64,000 bases of DNA from Flavobacterium sp. NG2 (GCF_034119845.1 NZ_CP139420.1:660001-724000); one strand, 5' to 3'; positions 18,231 to 26,854 are shown, counted from the stretch's first letter. Notes: a model not told the origin generated them from the sequence alone. Program-made: numbers and translations.

Positions 18231-18944
18231 ATGAACGGATTATCAATAACTACAAGGGAAAAACTAAAAACGGTAAGCACCCCAACTATAGCAAGCTGTT
18301 TATATAAAAGAGGGTTTAAAAACCAATCCATACAAGACGTTAGACCATTAAAGGCAGGAAAACCAACAATGGTAGGGGAAGCCTTTACGCTACGATACAT
18401 TCCAGCTAGAGAAGACCGTAACCCAATGAGTATTTTTAGAAACGCAGACCACCCCCAAAGAGTCGCCATTGAAACCTGTCCTCCAGGAAGCGTATTAGTT
18501 ATCGATAGCCGCAAAGACGCTAGAGCTGCATCGGCAGGAGATATTTTAGTCACTCGATTAATGATGAGAGGAGCGGCAGGAATTGTAACCGATGGCGGTT
18601 TTAGAGATTCGGCCTCAATTGCCAACTTGGATTTTCCATCGTACCATAACCGCCCATCGGCTGCTACAAACTTAACATTACATGAAGCCTTAGACATTAA
18701 TATACCTATTGGATGTGGCGATGTTGCCGTATTTCCAGGTGACGTCCTTGTAGGTGATGAAGATGGCGTCATGGTTATTCCTGCACATATAGTAGATGAA
18801 GTAGCTGATGAATGTATCGAAATGACTCGCTTTGAAAATTTTGTTTTAGAAAAAGTAGCCGAAGGCAGAACCATCATCGGACTCTATCCTCCTACTCATG
18901 AGCAGACCTTAGTAGATTATGAAGAATGGAAAAAGAATCAATAA
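18231..18944 (+). CDS. RraA-family protein (HMG/CHA-aldolase or oxaloacetate-decarboxylase type)
   Basis: A 237-residue cytoplasmic protein of the RraA/HMG-aldolase fold. It shows SAGDILVTRLMMRGAAGIVT then DGGFRD, which contains the Arg-Asp pair that binds substrate and Mg2+ in class II HMG/CHA aldolases. Later comes CGDVAVFPGDVLVGDEDGVM, also typical. The catalytic-type residues favour an enzyme over the RNase-E regulator RraA. Between a PL6 lyase and an alpha-ketoglutarate-semialdehyde-type dehydrogenase it probably acts on a 2-oxo acid derived from uronate or aldarate, but its reaction cannot be fixed from sequence. A 220-residue open frame on the opposite strand is a shadow. Confidence 0.85.
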   Translation: MNGLSITTREKLKTVSTPTIASCLYKRGFKNQSIQDVRPLKAGKPTMVGEAFTLRYIPAREDRNPMSIFRNADHPQRVAIETCPPGSVLVIDSRKDARAASAGDILVTRLMMRGAAGIVTDGGFRDSASIANLDFPSYHNRPSAATNLTLHEALDINIPIGCGDVAVFPGDVLVGDEDGVMVIPAHIVDEVADECIEMTRFENFVLEKVAEGRTIIGLYPPTHEQTLVDYEEWKKNQ

Positions 18945-18956
18945 ACAACATTCCAT

Positions 18957-18997
18957 AAAAAAATCGCAAACTAGCATGACACTAATTTGCGATTTTC
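18957..18997. terminator. Bidirectional terminator
   Basis: AAATCGCAAA (18961-18970) pairs with TTTGCGATTTT (18987-18997), with A- and T-rich flanks. It separates the convergent RraA and aldehyde dehydrogenase genes. Confidence 0.75.
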
Positions 18998-19014
18998 ACC
19001 GTATACATAAATTT

Positions 19015-20550
19015 TTATTTTGTGAAAACACCATCCACTAATCTCCAAATAGAATAAGGGTTTTCATCTTTCAAAGCTTCAGGAAGCAAGAACGAAGGAT
19101 AATCTTGATAACAAACAGGACGAACAAATCTCTTAATTGCTAAAGTTCCCACTGAAGTAGTCTGTGGAGCAGTGGTAGATGGATAAGGACCACCATGCAC
19201 CATGGCATGACAAACCTCAACCCCTGTAGGAAAACCATTAACTAAGATTCTACCCACTTTTAATTCCAAAATCGAAAACAATTCTTTATAATTTTCAAAA
19301 TCGGCAGGAGTTCCATGAATAGTCGCCGTCAAATGCCCTTCTAAATTTCGTGCTGCTTCTAGAACCTCAGCTTTTGTATTGGCTTCAACCAAAACTTGCG
19401 AAGGGCCAAAATTTTCTTCAGCTAAAACTGCATTCTCAGTATACGTTTGCATCGATACCTTAAAAACAGTAGCCTGCGCCGTATTACTCAAATCCGAAGA
19501 CTGACCTTTGGCAAGCAAAGACACATTTTCTAAAGCTAAAGTATTTTCTATATTCTTATTATAATTTTTTGAAATTCCCGCAGTCAACATCGTTCCAGCA
19601 GCTGTTTCATTTATTTTTTGTGCCAATGTAGTACTAAAAACAGAAGTAGCTTCTGATTTTTCAACAAAAGCCAAACCTGGATTGGTACAAAACTGCCCTA
19701 CTCCTTGAGCGATAGAAACCGCCATCCCAGCTGCAATAACTCTTCCTTTTTGTTTTAAAATTTCTGGCAAAATAAATACTGGATTTGTACTTCCCATTTC
19801 GGCAAAAACAGGAATCGGTTCTGGTCTGGCATTCGCCAAATCAAATAAGGCTTTTCCTCCCGCAAATGACCCCGTAAAACCAACCGCTTTTATCGCTGAA
19901 TGTTGCACTAAATTAGCTCCAAATTCATTTGTATTTCCTTGTACCAACGCAAAAGTACCTTTGGGCATACCACATTTTTCAATCGCCTTTTCAAAGGCAG
20001 TCGCCACCATCGCCGATGTACCAGGATGAGCTGGATGACCTTTAAAAATAACCGGACAACCAGCAGCCAAAGCCGAAGCTGTATCACCACCTGCTACTGA
20101 AAACGCTAATGGAAAATTACTCGCTCCAAAAACCGCAACTGGTCCAATTGGCACTAACATTTGACGAATGTCTGATTTAGGCAGCGGACTTCTCTCTGGC
20201 TGTGCTGTTTCAATTTTAGCATCAACCCATGAACCTTCGCGTACAAAATCAGCAAAAAGTTTTAATTGTCCTACTGTTCGTCCTCTTTCCCCTTGTAACC
20301 TAGCCATTGGCAAAGCGGTTTCAAGATGACATCTTTCCAATAAAGCATCCCCTAGATTCAAAATTTCTTCTCCTATTTTTTCTAAAAAATCAGCAATACT
20401 ATTTTTATCTTTTTTTCGGTAACTATCAAAAGCAGTAACGGCTTGTGCTACCACATCATTTAGTGCTTCTTTAGTTGTATTTGAAAATTCTCCTTCTAAT
20501 TTTTGGTTATTCGAAGGATTAAAGGCGTAAAATTTTTGAGTTTCAGACAT
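19015..20550 (-). CDS. Aldehyde dehydrogenase (NADP+), alpha-ketoglutaric semialdehyde dehydrogenase type
   Basis: A 511-residue cytoplasmic aldehyde dehydrogenase. PVAVFGASNFPLAFSVAGGD and the cofactor segment VIFKGHPAHPGTS are typical of the NADP-dependent 2,5-dioxopentanoate dehydrogenase group. Then come KAVGFTGSFAGGKALFD, the Glu motif FAEMGSTNPVF and the catalytic Cys in GVGQFCTNPGL. Such enzymes oxidise 2-oxoglutarate semialdehyde to 2-oxoglutarate, the last step of non-phosphorylated pentose, uronate, aldarate and hydroxyproline routes. It stands alone on its strand with a palindrome at its promoter that resembles the one at the PL6/RraA promoters, suggesting one pathway. Confidence 0.9.
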   Translation of the reverse strand: MSETQKFYAFNPSNNQKLEGEFSNTTKEALNDVVAQAVTAFDSYRKKDKNSIADFLEKIGEEILNLGDALLERCHLETALPMARLQGERGRTVGQLKLFADFVREGSWVDAKIETAQPERSPLPKSDIRQMLVPIGPVAVFGASNFPLAFSVAGGDTASALAAGCPVIFKGHPAHPGTSAMVATAFEKAIEKCGMPKGTFALVQGNTNEFGANLVQHSAIKAVGFTGSFAGGKALFDLANARPEPIPVFAEMGSTNPVFILPEILKQKGRVIAAGMAVSIAQGVGQFCTNPGLAFVEKSEATSVFSTTLAQKINETAAGTMLTAGISKNYNKNIENTLALENVSLLAKGQSSDLSNTAQATVFKVSMQTYTENAVLAEENFGPSQVLVEANTKAEVLEAARNLEGHLTATIHGTPADFENYKELFSILELKVGRILVNGFPTGVEVCHAMVHGGPYPSTTAPQTTSVGTLAIKRFVRPVCYQDYPSFLLPEALKDENPYSIWRLVDGVFTK

Positions 20551-20882
20551 TATCTTGGATACTTTAAGTTATAAATAGAACCACACTATCGAGAGTGTTC
20601 CTATATATTTAAAGCAAAGATAACTAAAAAAATAGGCGAACCCTAAAAGTGGTTAACCAGTTTTAAGGATTTAACACAATTAGCAATATCAATAAATCGC
20701 AAAAATTAAGGTAAGAAAAACATGAATCTATAAAAAAGTTTAGTTTTAAAATCAAAGTGATAATTATTATAAAATAAACAACAAAATCCGTTTTTTGAAA
20801 TAAAAAAACAAGTAAATTAGTGTATTAGCTATAATTTTATAACTAAAAACAACATTTGTTTAAATTTTTAATAATTAAGGGT
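20551..20882. other. Intergenic control region between divergent genes
   Basis: This 332-base stretch holds the aldehyde dehydrogenase promoter and operator on the left half. The right half (about 20700-20880) is very AT-rich and must contain the promoter of the ATP-grasp operon; I cannot place its boxes with confidence. No coding potential seen. Confidence 0.6.
20615..20664 (-). promoter_or_regulatory. Promoter and palindromic operator of the aldehyde dehydrogenase gene
   Basis: On the minus strand a perfect -7 box TATCTTTG lies at 20615-20622. Upstream of it, AAAAGTGGTTAACCAGTTTT (20645-20664) is a 20-bp palindrome with one mismatched pair, centred on the perfect TGGTTAACCA. The core resembles the element at 18156-18172. 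Position relative to the -7 box places it at about -30 to -50. Confidence 0.65.
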
Positions 20883-22319
20883 ATGATAAAATTAACACCC
20901 AATTTAAACCCGAAAGGATGGGATGAGATGTTTTCTAAAGAAGGAGTGAGAGAACCATATCGTCAAGTACTTCAAACATTAGAAAGTTTAAACCTAGAAA
21001 AGCTTACGCAAAAACAAAAGCAAGCTTCGGAAATTTTCATGAATCAAGGAATCACTTTTACAGTTTATAGTGATAATGATGAAGGAATCGAAAGGATATT
21101 CCCTTTTGATATCATCCCTAGAATCATAACACAAAGAGATTGGCTAGAAGTCGAAACTGGTATTGCTCAGCGATTAAAAGCCCTCAACTTATTCTTGGAG
21201 GATATTTATAACGCACAATTAATTATTAAAGATGGAATTATCCCTGCCTCTTTAATTGCCTCTTGCCCGCATTATATCCCCGAAGTTCACGGTATTAAAT
21301 TACCACACGACATTCATGTACATATAGCTGGAATAGATTTGATTCGGGGTGCCGAAGGTGAATTTTATGTCTTGGAAGACAATTTACGTTGCCCCAGTGG
21401 CGTAAGTTATATGCTTGAAAATCGCGAAATAACCAAGCGAGTTTTTCCCGAAATGTTCAAAAGCAATAATGTGAGCATGGTCGTGAATTATCCGATGATT
21501 TTTCACAACATCCTTGTATCGCTTTCGCCAAGAGCCATTTCAAATCCCAATGTCGTCTTACTGACACCCGGAATTTATAACTCGGCTTATTACGAACATA
21601 CTTTTTTAGCTAGACAAATGGGAATTCCATTAGTGGAAGGACGTGATTTGGTTGTAAACAATAACAAAGTTTATATGAAAACCACCTCTGGCTTGCATCA
21701 GGTGGATGTTATTTACAGAAGACTAGACGATGAATATTTAGACCCATTAGTTTTTAAACCCGATAGTACTCTTGGAATCCCAGGACTTATCAGCGCTTAT
21801 AAAGCTGGAAATGTGGCCTTGGTCAATGCCGTAGGAAATGGTGTTGCCGATGACAAAGCAGTCTATGCTTATGTTCCTCAAATGATTCAGTATTATTTGA
21901 ACGAAGAACCAATATTAAAAAATGTCCCCACCTATCAAATGGAGAATAAAGAAGAACGCGAACATGTATTTGCTAATATGGAGAACATGGTCATCAAAGA
22001 AACCAATCAAAGTGGTGGTTACGGAATGATTATGGGAAATAAAGCTAGCCAAGAAGAACTTGACGCTGCTAAAATTGCCATCATAGACAACCCTCGTAAC
22101 TTCATTGCGCAGCCCATTATCCAACTCAGCACAGTGCCTTGCTTTATTGATGGTGAATTAAAATTACGCCATGTGGATTTACGTCCCTACGCCCTTTGTG
22201 GTCCTAAAGGAGTTGAAATCGTCCCTGGCGGACTCACACGAGTGGCGTTAACTGAGGGCTCCTTAGTCGTCAACTCTTCACAAGGAGGCGGTAGTAAAGA
22301 CACCTGGATTATGAAATAA
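20883..22319 (+). CDS. Circularly permuted ATP-grasp type 2 protein (DUF404/DUF407)
   Basis: A 478-residue cytoplasmic protein of the CP_ATPgrasp family, beginning MIKLTPNLNPKGWDEMFSKE. Visible motifs are GLHQVDVIYRRLDDEYLDPL, GIPGLISAYKAGNVALVNAV, the nucleotide-binding NQSGGYGMIMGNKAS and the C-terminal VVNSSQGGGSKDTWI. These proteins are predicted carboxylate-amine ligases; no substrate is known to me. I chose the ATG at 20883 rather than an in-frame TTG nine codons upstream, because it gives the family N-terminus and follows an AAGGG-like sequence. First gene of a three-gene operon. Confidence 0.9.
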   Translation: MIKLTPNLNPKGWDEMFSKEGVREPYRQVLQTLESLNLEKLTQKQKQASEIFMNQGITFTVYSDNDEGIERIFPFDIIPRIITQRDWLEVETGIAQRLKALNLFLEDIYNAQLIIKDGIIPASLIASCPHYIPEVHGIKLPHDIHVHIAGIDLIRGAEGEFYVLEDNLRCPSGVSYMLENREITKRVFPEMFKSNNVSMVVNYPMIFHNILVSLSPRAISNPNVVLLTPGIYNSAYYEHTFLARQMGIPLVEGRDLVVNNNKVYMKTTSGLHQVDVIYRRLDDEYLDPLVFKPDSTLGIPGLISAYKAGNVALVNAVGNGVADDKAVYAYVPQMIQYYLNEEPILKNVPTYQMENKEEREHVFANMENMVIKETNQSGGYGMIMGNKASQEELDAAKIAIIDNPRNFIAQPIIQLSTVPCFIDGELKLRHVDLRPYALCGPKGVEIVPGGLTRVALTEGSLVVNSSQGGGSKDTWIMK

Positions 22320-22353
22320 TTTTGATTGACATTCACCTTTAAACGATACTATT

Positions 22354-23307
22354 ATGGAAGTAAATATGCTCAGCCGAGTGGCCGATGGCATCTATTGGCT
22401 CAATAGATACATGGAACGAACAGACGGAATGCTGCTCACACTCAATACACTTTATATTATGTCATTTGACCAAGAAACAAATGACCATCAAGGCTATAAA
22501 CCCTTATTAGAATATTACACTGATTTATCTGATGAGGAAATAAACCAAGTACAATACAATACCAATTATGTCCTGAAATACATAATTTGCGATGCCAAAA
22601 ACGTCAATTCAGTAAAGAATCTAATTACCCGAGCCCGTGAAAATGCGAGAGGTTCTCAGGATAAAATTACCAAAGAACTTTGGGAACATATCAACTCAAT
22701 GTATCATTACATAAATGCTCCCGAACTCCCACAACGCTTAGAAACAGCGGAAGCCATTGGTATTTTATCCAAACTTAACAAAGATTTCTTATTGTATAAC
22801 GGAATTTTTCACGTGACTATGCCTAGAGGTTTAGGCTGGTGTTTTTCAAGTATTGGAAAAAACTTAGAACGATGTTTGCAAACCATCACTTTTACACAAG
22901 CCTATTATAAACCCATAAATTTTAACCTAGAAGGAGACGAAGATTTCCTCTATTGGAGAAAACTACTGCTTTCATTATCAGGATATGAATTATACATGAA
23001 AAGCTATAGTAATATTCCACACAACCGCAAAGTAGTTCAACAAGTTATCTTTAATAAAGATTTTGCTCATTCTGTAATTTACACCTTGGGACTAATTGAA
23101 ACGAGTCTTAATTGTTTATTTAAAGACAATCATTTGAGTGAAGCACGAACCATGCGCAACCATTTTGGGCGTCTCAAGAGTGCCGTGGAGTTTACGGATT
23201 ATCATCATCTAACCAATCAACAATTGCAACACGTACTCGAAGACACTAAATTACAATTGAATGCATTTTCGACTGACTTTTCTAAATTATTCTTTTCTTA
23301 TACCTAA
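22354..23307 (+). CDS. Alpha-E domain protein (DUF403)
   Basis: A 317-residue, all-helical protein with the family's N-terminus MLSRVADGIYWLNRYMERTD, counted from the internal Met at residue 5. LNTLYIMSFD, ITRARENARGSQDKITKELW and the C-terminal HHLTNQQLQHVLEDTKLQLN segments are typical. It always accompanies the permuted ATP-grasp protein and a transglutaminase-like protein; a role in the same ligase system is inferred by comparative genomics. It lies 34 bases after the ATP-grasp gene and 5 before the next gene. Start could be either MEVNM or the internal Met. Confidence 0.9.
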   Translation: MEVNMLSRVADGIYWLNRYMERTDGMLLTLNTLYIMSFDQETNDHQGYKPLLEYYTDLSDEEINQVQYNTNYVLKYIICDAKNVNSVKNLITRARENARGSQDKITKELWEHINSMYHYINAPELPQRLETAEAIGILSKLNKDFLLYNGIFHVTMPRGLGWCFSSIGKNLERCLQTITFTQAYYKPINFNLEGDEDFLYWRKLLLSLSGYELYMKSYSNIPHNRKVVQQVIFNKDFAHSVIYTLGLIETSLNCLFKDNHLSEARTMRNHFGRLKSAVEFTDYHHLTNQQLQHVLEDTKLQLNAFSTDFSKLFFSYT

Positions 23308-23312
23308 AATCA

Positions 23313-24272
23313 ATGGCAGTTTTCAAAATCGTTCACATCACTAAATATCAATACAATTGGCCTATTAAGGAAAGTATAAACGAAATTCGTTTATTTCCGC
23401 ATCATTTTGTAAATCAAGATGTGCTACAATACCAACTCTTAATCACTAACAATCCTGAAGTAATCATTTCGGAAGATTATCATGGTAATAGAGTCGGGAA
23501 TTTCAACACCCTTGAAGCCCATACCGAAATGTGCATAGAAAGCAGAATGTTAGTACGTGTTAGTCATTCCCTCAAAATCCCAGAGATTGATCACGCAACG
23601 GTAAAAGATTTAATAAATGAAAAAGAAAAAAGCATCAGCTTAACGAGATTTTCTTATCCCGAAGACATCAAAAAACAAGATGAAATTGAACAGATATTAA
23701 AAAATATAGGAACTGAAAACAAAACCATTATCACATTAGCACAAGAATGCAATGAATATATTTACACTCATTTTACATATACTAAAGGGATTACCACAAT
23801 AAACACTACACTAGATGAAATTTTAGAATTAAAAAAAGGAGTATGCCAAGATTTTGCACATCTCCTACTCCAACTAATGCGAACTCTAGGAATTCCCGCT
23901 CGTTATGTTAGTGGTTATATTTGTCCAAATCAAAGTGGCATGAGAGGTGAAGGAGCCACCCACGCTTGGGTAGAAATCTACTCCCCTATACAAGGTTGGC
24001 TAGGGATTGACCCAACCAATAATATCTGGACGATGGACAACCATGTCAAACTTTCTGTAGGATTAAATTTTTCCGATTGCACTCCTGTAAAAGGAACTTT
24101 TAAAGGATTAGCCAAGCAAACCCTATCCGTATGCGTTTCTATTGGCTACGAGGACGGCAGGCATTTTGAAGAAATTAATGATGTTCAACTTCAAGAGGTT
24201 TCAACTGAAGTACAAGAACAATTGGATTATATTGACCATTTATACCAGCAGCAAGAACAACAGCAGCAATAA
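23313..24272 (+). CDS. Transglutaminase-like cysteine protease
   Basis: A 319-residue cytoplasmic protein. The N-terminal bacterial transglutaminase-like domain (~1-80) is followed by the papain-like transglutaminase core. The catalytic triad is visible as Cys178 (KKGVCQDFAH), His218 (THAWVEIYSP) and Asp233 (GIDPTNN). The C-terminus ends in a Gln/Glu-rich tail (QQQEQQQQ). Members probably cut or transfer amide bonds; in this trio it may process the ligase product. The gene starts 5 bases after the alpha-E stop, so translational coupling is likely. Confidence 0.92.
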   Translation: MAVFKIVHITKYQYNWPIKESINEIRLFPHHFVNQDVLQYQLLITNNPEVIISEDYHGNRVGNFNTLEAHTEMCIESRMLVRVSHSLKIPEIDHATVKDLINEKEKSISLTRFSYPEDIKKQDEIEQILKNIGTENKTIITLAQECNEYIYTHFTYTKGITTINTTLDEILELKKGVCQDFAHLLLQLMRTLGIPARYVSGYICPNQSGMRGEGATHAWVEIYSPIQGWLGIDPTNNIWTMDNHVKLSVGLNFSDCTPVKGTFKGLAKQTLSVCVSIGYEDGRHFEEINDVQLQEVSTEVQEQLDYIDHLYQQQEQQQQ

Positions 24273-24291
24273 CAAATTTAGATATAAAACA

Positions 24292-24323
24292 AAAAAAAAC
24301 CGCTTCTTTCGAAGCGGTTTTTG
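24292..24323. terminator. Bidirectional terminator
   Basis: AAAACCGCTTC and GAAGCGGTTTT form an 11-bp perfect stem with a TTTC loop, flanked by A- and T-runs. It ends the transglutaminase operon and the oppositely oriented tRNA gene. Confidence 0.85.
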
Positions 24324-24403
24324 TACCCGGAGCCGGAGTCGAACCGGCACGGTTTCCCACAGGTGTTTGAGACCAGCGCGTCTACCAATTCCGCCATCCG
24401 GGC
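24324..24403 (-). tRNA. tRNA-Leu (CAA)
   Basis: The minus strand folds as a class II tRNA. The acceptor stem GCCCGGA pairs with TCCGGGT (first pair G-U), discriminator A. The D-arm is GCGGAATTGGTAGACGCGC. The anticodon loop CTCAAAC gives anticodon CAA (plus 24367-24369). The T-arm GCCGGTTCGACTCCGGC is perfect. The variable arm is short for tRNA-Leu and the anticodon stem carries one T-T mismatch. CCA is not encoded. It decodes UUG. Confidence 0.9.
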
Positions 24404-24538
24404 TTAGCAGACAAAGATAATAACAATTATCTCAACGCAATAAAAGAGGAGATTGTAAATCAACCATCGATTCCTTTAACACGGTGCAAATGTATAAAAA
24501 ATATTTAAAGCTCCAACTAAAAATACTTAAATTTTTCC

Positions 24539-24568
24539 TTTCAGAGTTGATTATTTTTTATAAATTTG
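24539..24568 (+). promoter_or_regulatory. Promoter of prs
   Basis: TAAATTTG (24561-24568) is a perfect -7 box. TTTC (24539-24542) lies 18 bases upstream. The leader of about 110 bases before the prs ATG is long for this genome. Confidence 0.6.
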
Positions 24569-24686
24569 CAGCTCGTTAAAACAAGAGACACTAACTAATT
24601 ATATCCGAGGTAAATACAAATAATAAGCTATAAAAAACAATATAGCGAATCTGTATGAGAGCAACGGAACAAAAACAACAAATTAA

Positions 24687-25628
24687 ATGTCACACATAGA
24701 GTCAGAAGCTAAAATCTTTTCTTCTTCACAAAGTGTCTATCTAGCTGAAAAAATAGCTAAGGAGTACGGAATCCCTTTAGGAAAAATGACTATGTCACAT
24801 TATAGTGATGGCGAATTCCAACCTTCTTTTGAAGAGTCTATCAGAGGACTTCGTGTATTCCTAGTTTGCTCTACCTTCCCTTCTACAGATAATTTAATGG
24901 AATTGTTATTGATGATTGACGCTGCAAAACGTGCATCAGCAAGACATATTACAGCTGTTATCCCTTACTTTGGTTGGGCAAGACAAGACAGAAAAGACAA
25001 ACCAAGAGTTCCGATTGGAGCAAAATTGATAGCAAAAATGCTCGAGACTGCTGGAGCTACTCGCATCATGACTATGGACTTGCACGCAGATCAAATCCAA
25101 GGATTCTTTGAAAAACCAGTAGACCATTTATTTGCTTCAACTATTTTCCTTCCTTATATTAAAAGCTTAAAATTAGACAATCTTATGATTGCTTCACCTG
25201 ATATGGGTGGTTCTAAAAGAGCATATGCCTATTCTAAATTTTTAAATTCAGAAGTCGTAATTTGCTACAAACAACGTAAAGCTGCCAATGTTATCGAGAC
25301 AATGGAGCTAATCGGTGAAGTAAAAGGAAAAAATGTAATCCTAGTAGACGATATGATCGACACAGGAGGAACATTAGCAAAAGCTGCTGATTTGATGATC
25401 GAAAAAGGAGCATTGAGCGTAAGAGCAATTTGTACTCATGCTATCTTATCAGGTGCTGCTTACGAAAAAATCGAAAACTCTCAATTAAGCGAATTAATCG
25501 TAACTGATTCAATTCCGTTGAAAAAAGAATCTAAGAAAATCAAAGCCGTAAGTTGCGCGCCTCTTTTTGCAGAAGTAATGCATATGGTACAACACAACAA
25601 CTCGATTAGCGGGAAGTTTTTGATGTAA
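24687..25628 (+). CDS. prs: Ribose-phosphate pyrophosphokinase
   Basis: A 313-residue class I PRPP synthetase of normal length. It makes PRPP from ribose-5-phosphate and ATP for nucleotide, His and Trp synthesis. Visible are ARQDRKDKPRVPIGAKLIAK, MTMDLHADQIQGFF and the PRPP-binding loop VILVDDMIDTGGTLAKAADL. Cytoplasmic. It is followed after 66 bases by the L25 gene on the same strand, a common arrangement in Bacteroidetes. Confidence 0.97.
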   Translation: MSHIESEAKIFSSSQSVYLAEKIAKEYGIPLGKMTMSHYSDGEFQPSFEESIRGLRVFLVCSTFPSTDNLMELLLMIDAAKRASARHITAVIPYFGWARQDRKDKPRVPIGAKLIAKMLETAGATRIMTMDLHADQIQGFFEKPVDHLFASTIFLPYIKSLKLDNLMIASPDMGGSKRAYAYSKFLNSEVVICYKQRKAANVIETMELIGEVKGKNVILVDDMIDTGGTLAKAADLMIEKGALSVRAICTHAILSGAAYEKIENSQLSELIVTDSIPLKKESKKIKAVSCAPLFAEVMHMVQHNNSISGKFLM

Positions 25629-25694
25629 AAAAGACTTAAAGTCGTCAAACACTTTAAGCACAAACAAGAATTATTAATAATTATATATACAAAA

Positions 25695-26309
25695 ATGAAG
25701 TCGATTACAATTAAAGGATCAGAAAGAGAAAGCGTGGGCAAAGTTGCTACTAAAGCCTTACGTAATGCTGGAGCGGTTCCTTGCGTTTTATACGGAGGAG
25801 ATCAACCAGTGCACTTTTCTGCAGAAGAAAAAGCATTCAAATCATTGATTTACACTCCAAACGCACACACAGTTGTGATCGATCTTGGAAATGGAAAATC
25901 TTTCAATGCAATTTTACAAGACATTCAGGTTCACCCAGTGTCTGACAAAATTTTACACATTGATTTCTTTCAAATCTTTGATAACAAAGAAATCACTATT
26001 GAAGTTCCAGTAAAAGTAACTGGAAAATCAAAAGGTGTTATGGCAGGTGGAGATTTACGTATGAACAACCGTAAATTAAAAGTAAGAGCGTTACCAGCAA
26101 ATCTTCCAGATTTCGTTGAAGCTGACATTACTCCATTGGATATGGGTAACAAATTATACATTACTAAAGTTCCTACTCCAAACTTTAAAATCATGCACCC
26201 AGACAACACTGTTATCTGTCAAGTGAAGATTTCTCGTGCGGCTATGAAAGCGGCTCAAGAAGCTGCAAAAGCTGCAAAAGCAGGACCTGCAAAAGGAAAG
26301 AAAAAATAA
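25695..26309 (+). CDS. rplY: 50S ribosomal protein L25 / general stress protein Ctc
   Basis: A 204-residue long-form L25 (Ctc type). The N-terminal L25 domain (~1-90) contains [20 protein letters not shown] and [20 protein letters not shown]. The C-terminal TL5-like beta domain (~95-180) is followed by a Lys/Ala-rich tail ([13 protein letters not shown]). It binds 5S rRNA. Co-directional with prs. The pth gene that usually follows is absent here; the next sequence is a terminator. Confidence 0.95.
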   Translation: MKSITIKGSERESVGKVATKALRNAGAVPCVLYGGDQPVHFSAEEKAFKSLIYTPNAHTVVIDLGNGKSFNAILQDIQVHPVSDKILHIDFFQIFDNKEITIEVPVKVTGKSKGVMAGGDLRMNNRKLKVRALPANLPDFVEADITPLDMGNKLYITKVPTPNFKIMHPDNTVICQVKISRAAMKAAQEAAKAAKAGPAKGKKK

Positions 26310-26327
26310 TATTTTTTCAAATAAAAC

Positions 26328-26361
26328 TAAAAGACTGTCCCACAAAGACAGTCTTTTTTTT
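26328..26361 (+). terminator. Rho-independent terminator of prs-rplY
   Basis: AAAAGACTGTC and GACAGTCTTTT form an 11-bp perfect stem followed by a T-run. Confidence 0.88.
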
Positions 26362-26395
26362 ATGCCTAAATTTCAAATTAGAGTATTGTTTTTTA

Positions 26396-26492
26396 GGAGC
26401 TATTCCTGCTATACGTTTCAATCTTGTGGCGGCTTAACGCCTGCCGCCACAAGGATTTCCACTTCTATCAGGGCTAGGGCAGTTGTAGCTCC
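26396..26492. repeat. Folded intergenic element (possible structured repeat)
   Basis: The outer arms GGAGCTA (26396-26402) and TAGCTCC (26486-26492) pair. Inside, TTGTGGCGGC (26424-26433) pairs perfectly with GCCGCCACAA (26443-26452) around a 9-base loop, and the inner hairpin is bracketed by AATC and GGATTT. It is GC-richer than its surroundings. From memory it resembles a recurring intergenic element of Flavobacteriaceae; not verified. Confidence 0.6.
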
Positions 26493-26683
26493 AATAACGA
26501 TTTTAATTATCACAACAACGCTGCTATTTTTAACTCGACAAAAAATCAAAATCAGTATCCGCGAAAAACTGCCAAATCTGCGTGCTTATATTTTTACACA
26601 GATTTTCATTTCACCGAAATAGAAAATAATTCGAGAGAATTTTTCAATTCTATTTAACTTCTCTTTTGAGTTGAATAAATAAT

Positions 26684-26722
26684 AGCCACGAATTACGAAA
26701 TTTAATTCGTGAATTCGTGGCT
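26684..26722. terminator. Hairpin, possible terminator
   Basis: AGCCACGAAT (26684-26693) pairs with ATTCGTGGCT (26713-26722), with a nested ACGAA/TTCGT pair, followed by TTTTT on the plus strand. No gene ends near it, so it may be part of a repeat. Confidence 0.45.
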
Positions 26723-26827
26723 TTTTAAATCGTATATTCTGGTCGCTTCACCAAGTTAGCAACACTATTGTTAAAGTCTTAAAACCATTTCTTTTTATCT
26801 GTGTCCAAAAATTTTTAAAGCATTAAA

Positions 26828-26854
26828 TTTTTATCCAAAATCATACTACCTTTG
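26828..26854 (+). promoter_or_regulatory. Promoter of bioF, apparently leaderless
   Basis: TACCTTTG (26847-26854) is a perfect -7 box, with TTTT at ~26828. The bioF ATG is at 26859, only four bases past the box, so the transcript would begin at or next to the start codon. Confidence 0.5.

Noticed and set aside
18215..18877. A 220-codon open frame on the minus strand
   Set aside because: It lies wholly opposite the RraA-family gene, which has clear family motifs. The antisense product is low-complexity Ser/Thr/Pro-rich and resembles nothing.
20856..20882. TTG start adding nine residues to the ATP-grasp protein
   Set aside because: The family N-terminus begins at MIKLTPN, and the ATG at 20883 follows an AAGGG-like sequence.
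24430..24690. Possible riboswitch or second RNA gene in the long prs leader
   Set aside because: No stable conserved stem or known riboswitch core could be identified by eye.
26362..26622. An 86-codon open frame on the plus strand
   Set aside because: It crosses the folded element at 26396-26492 and degenerate repeat sequence; composition is not protein-like.
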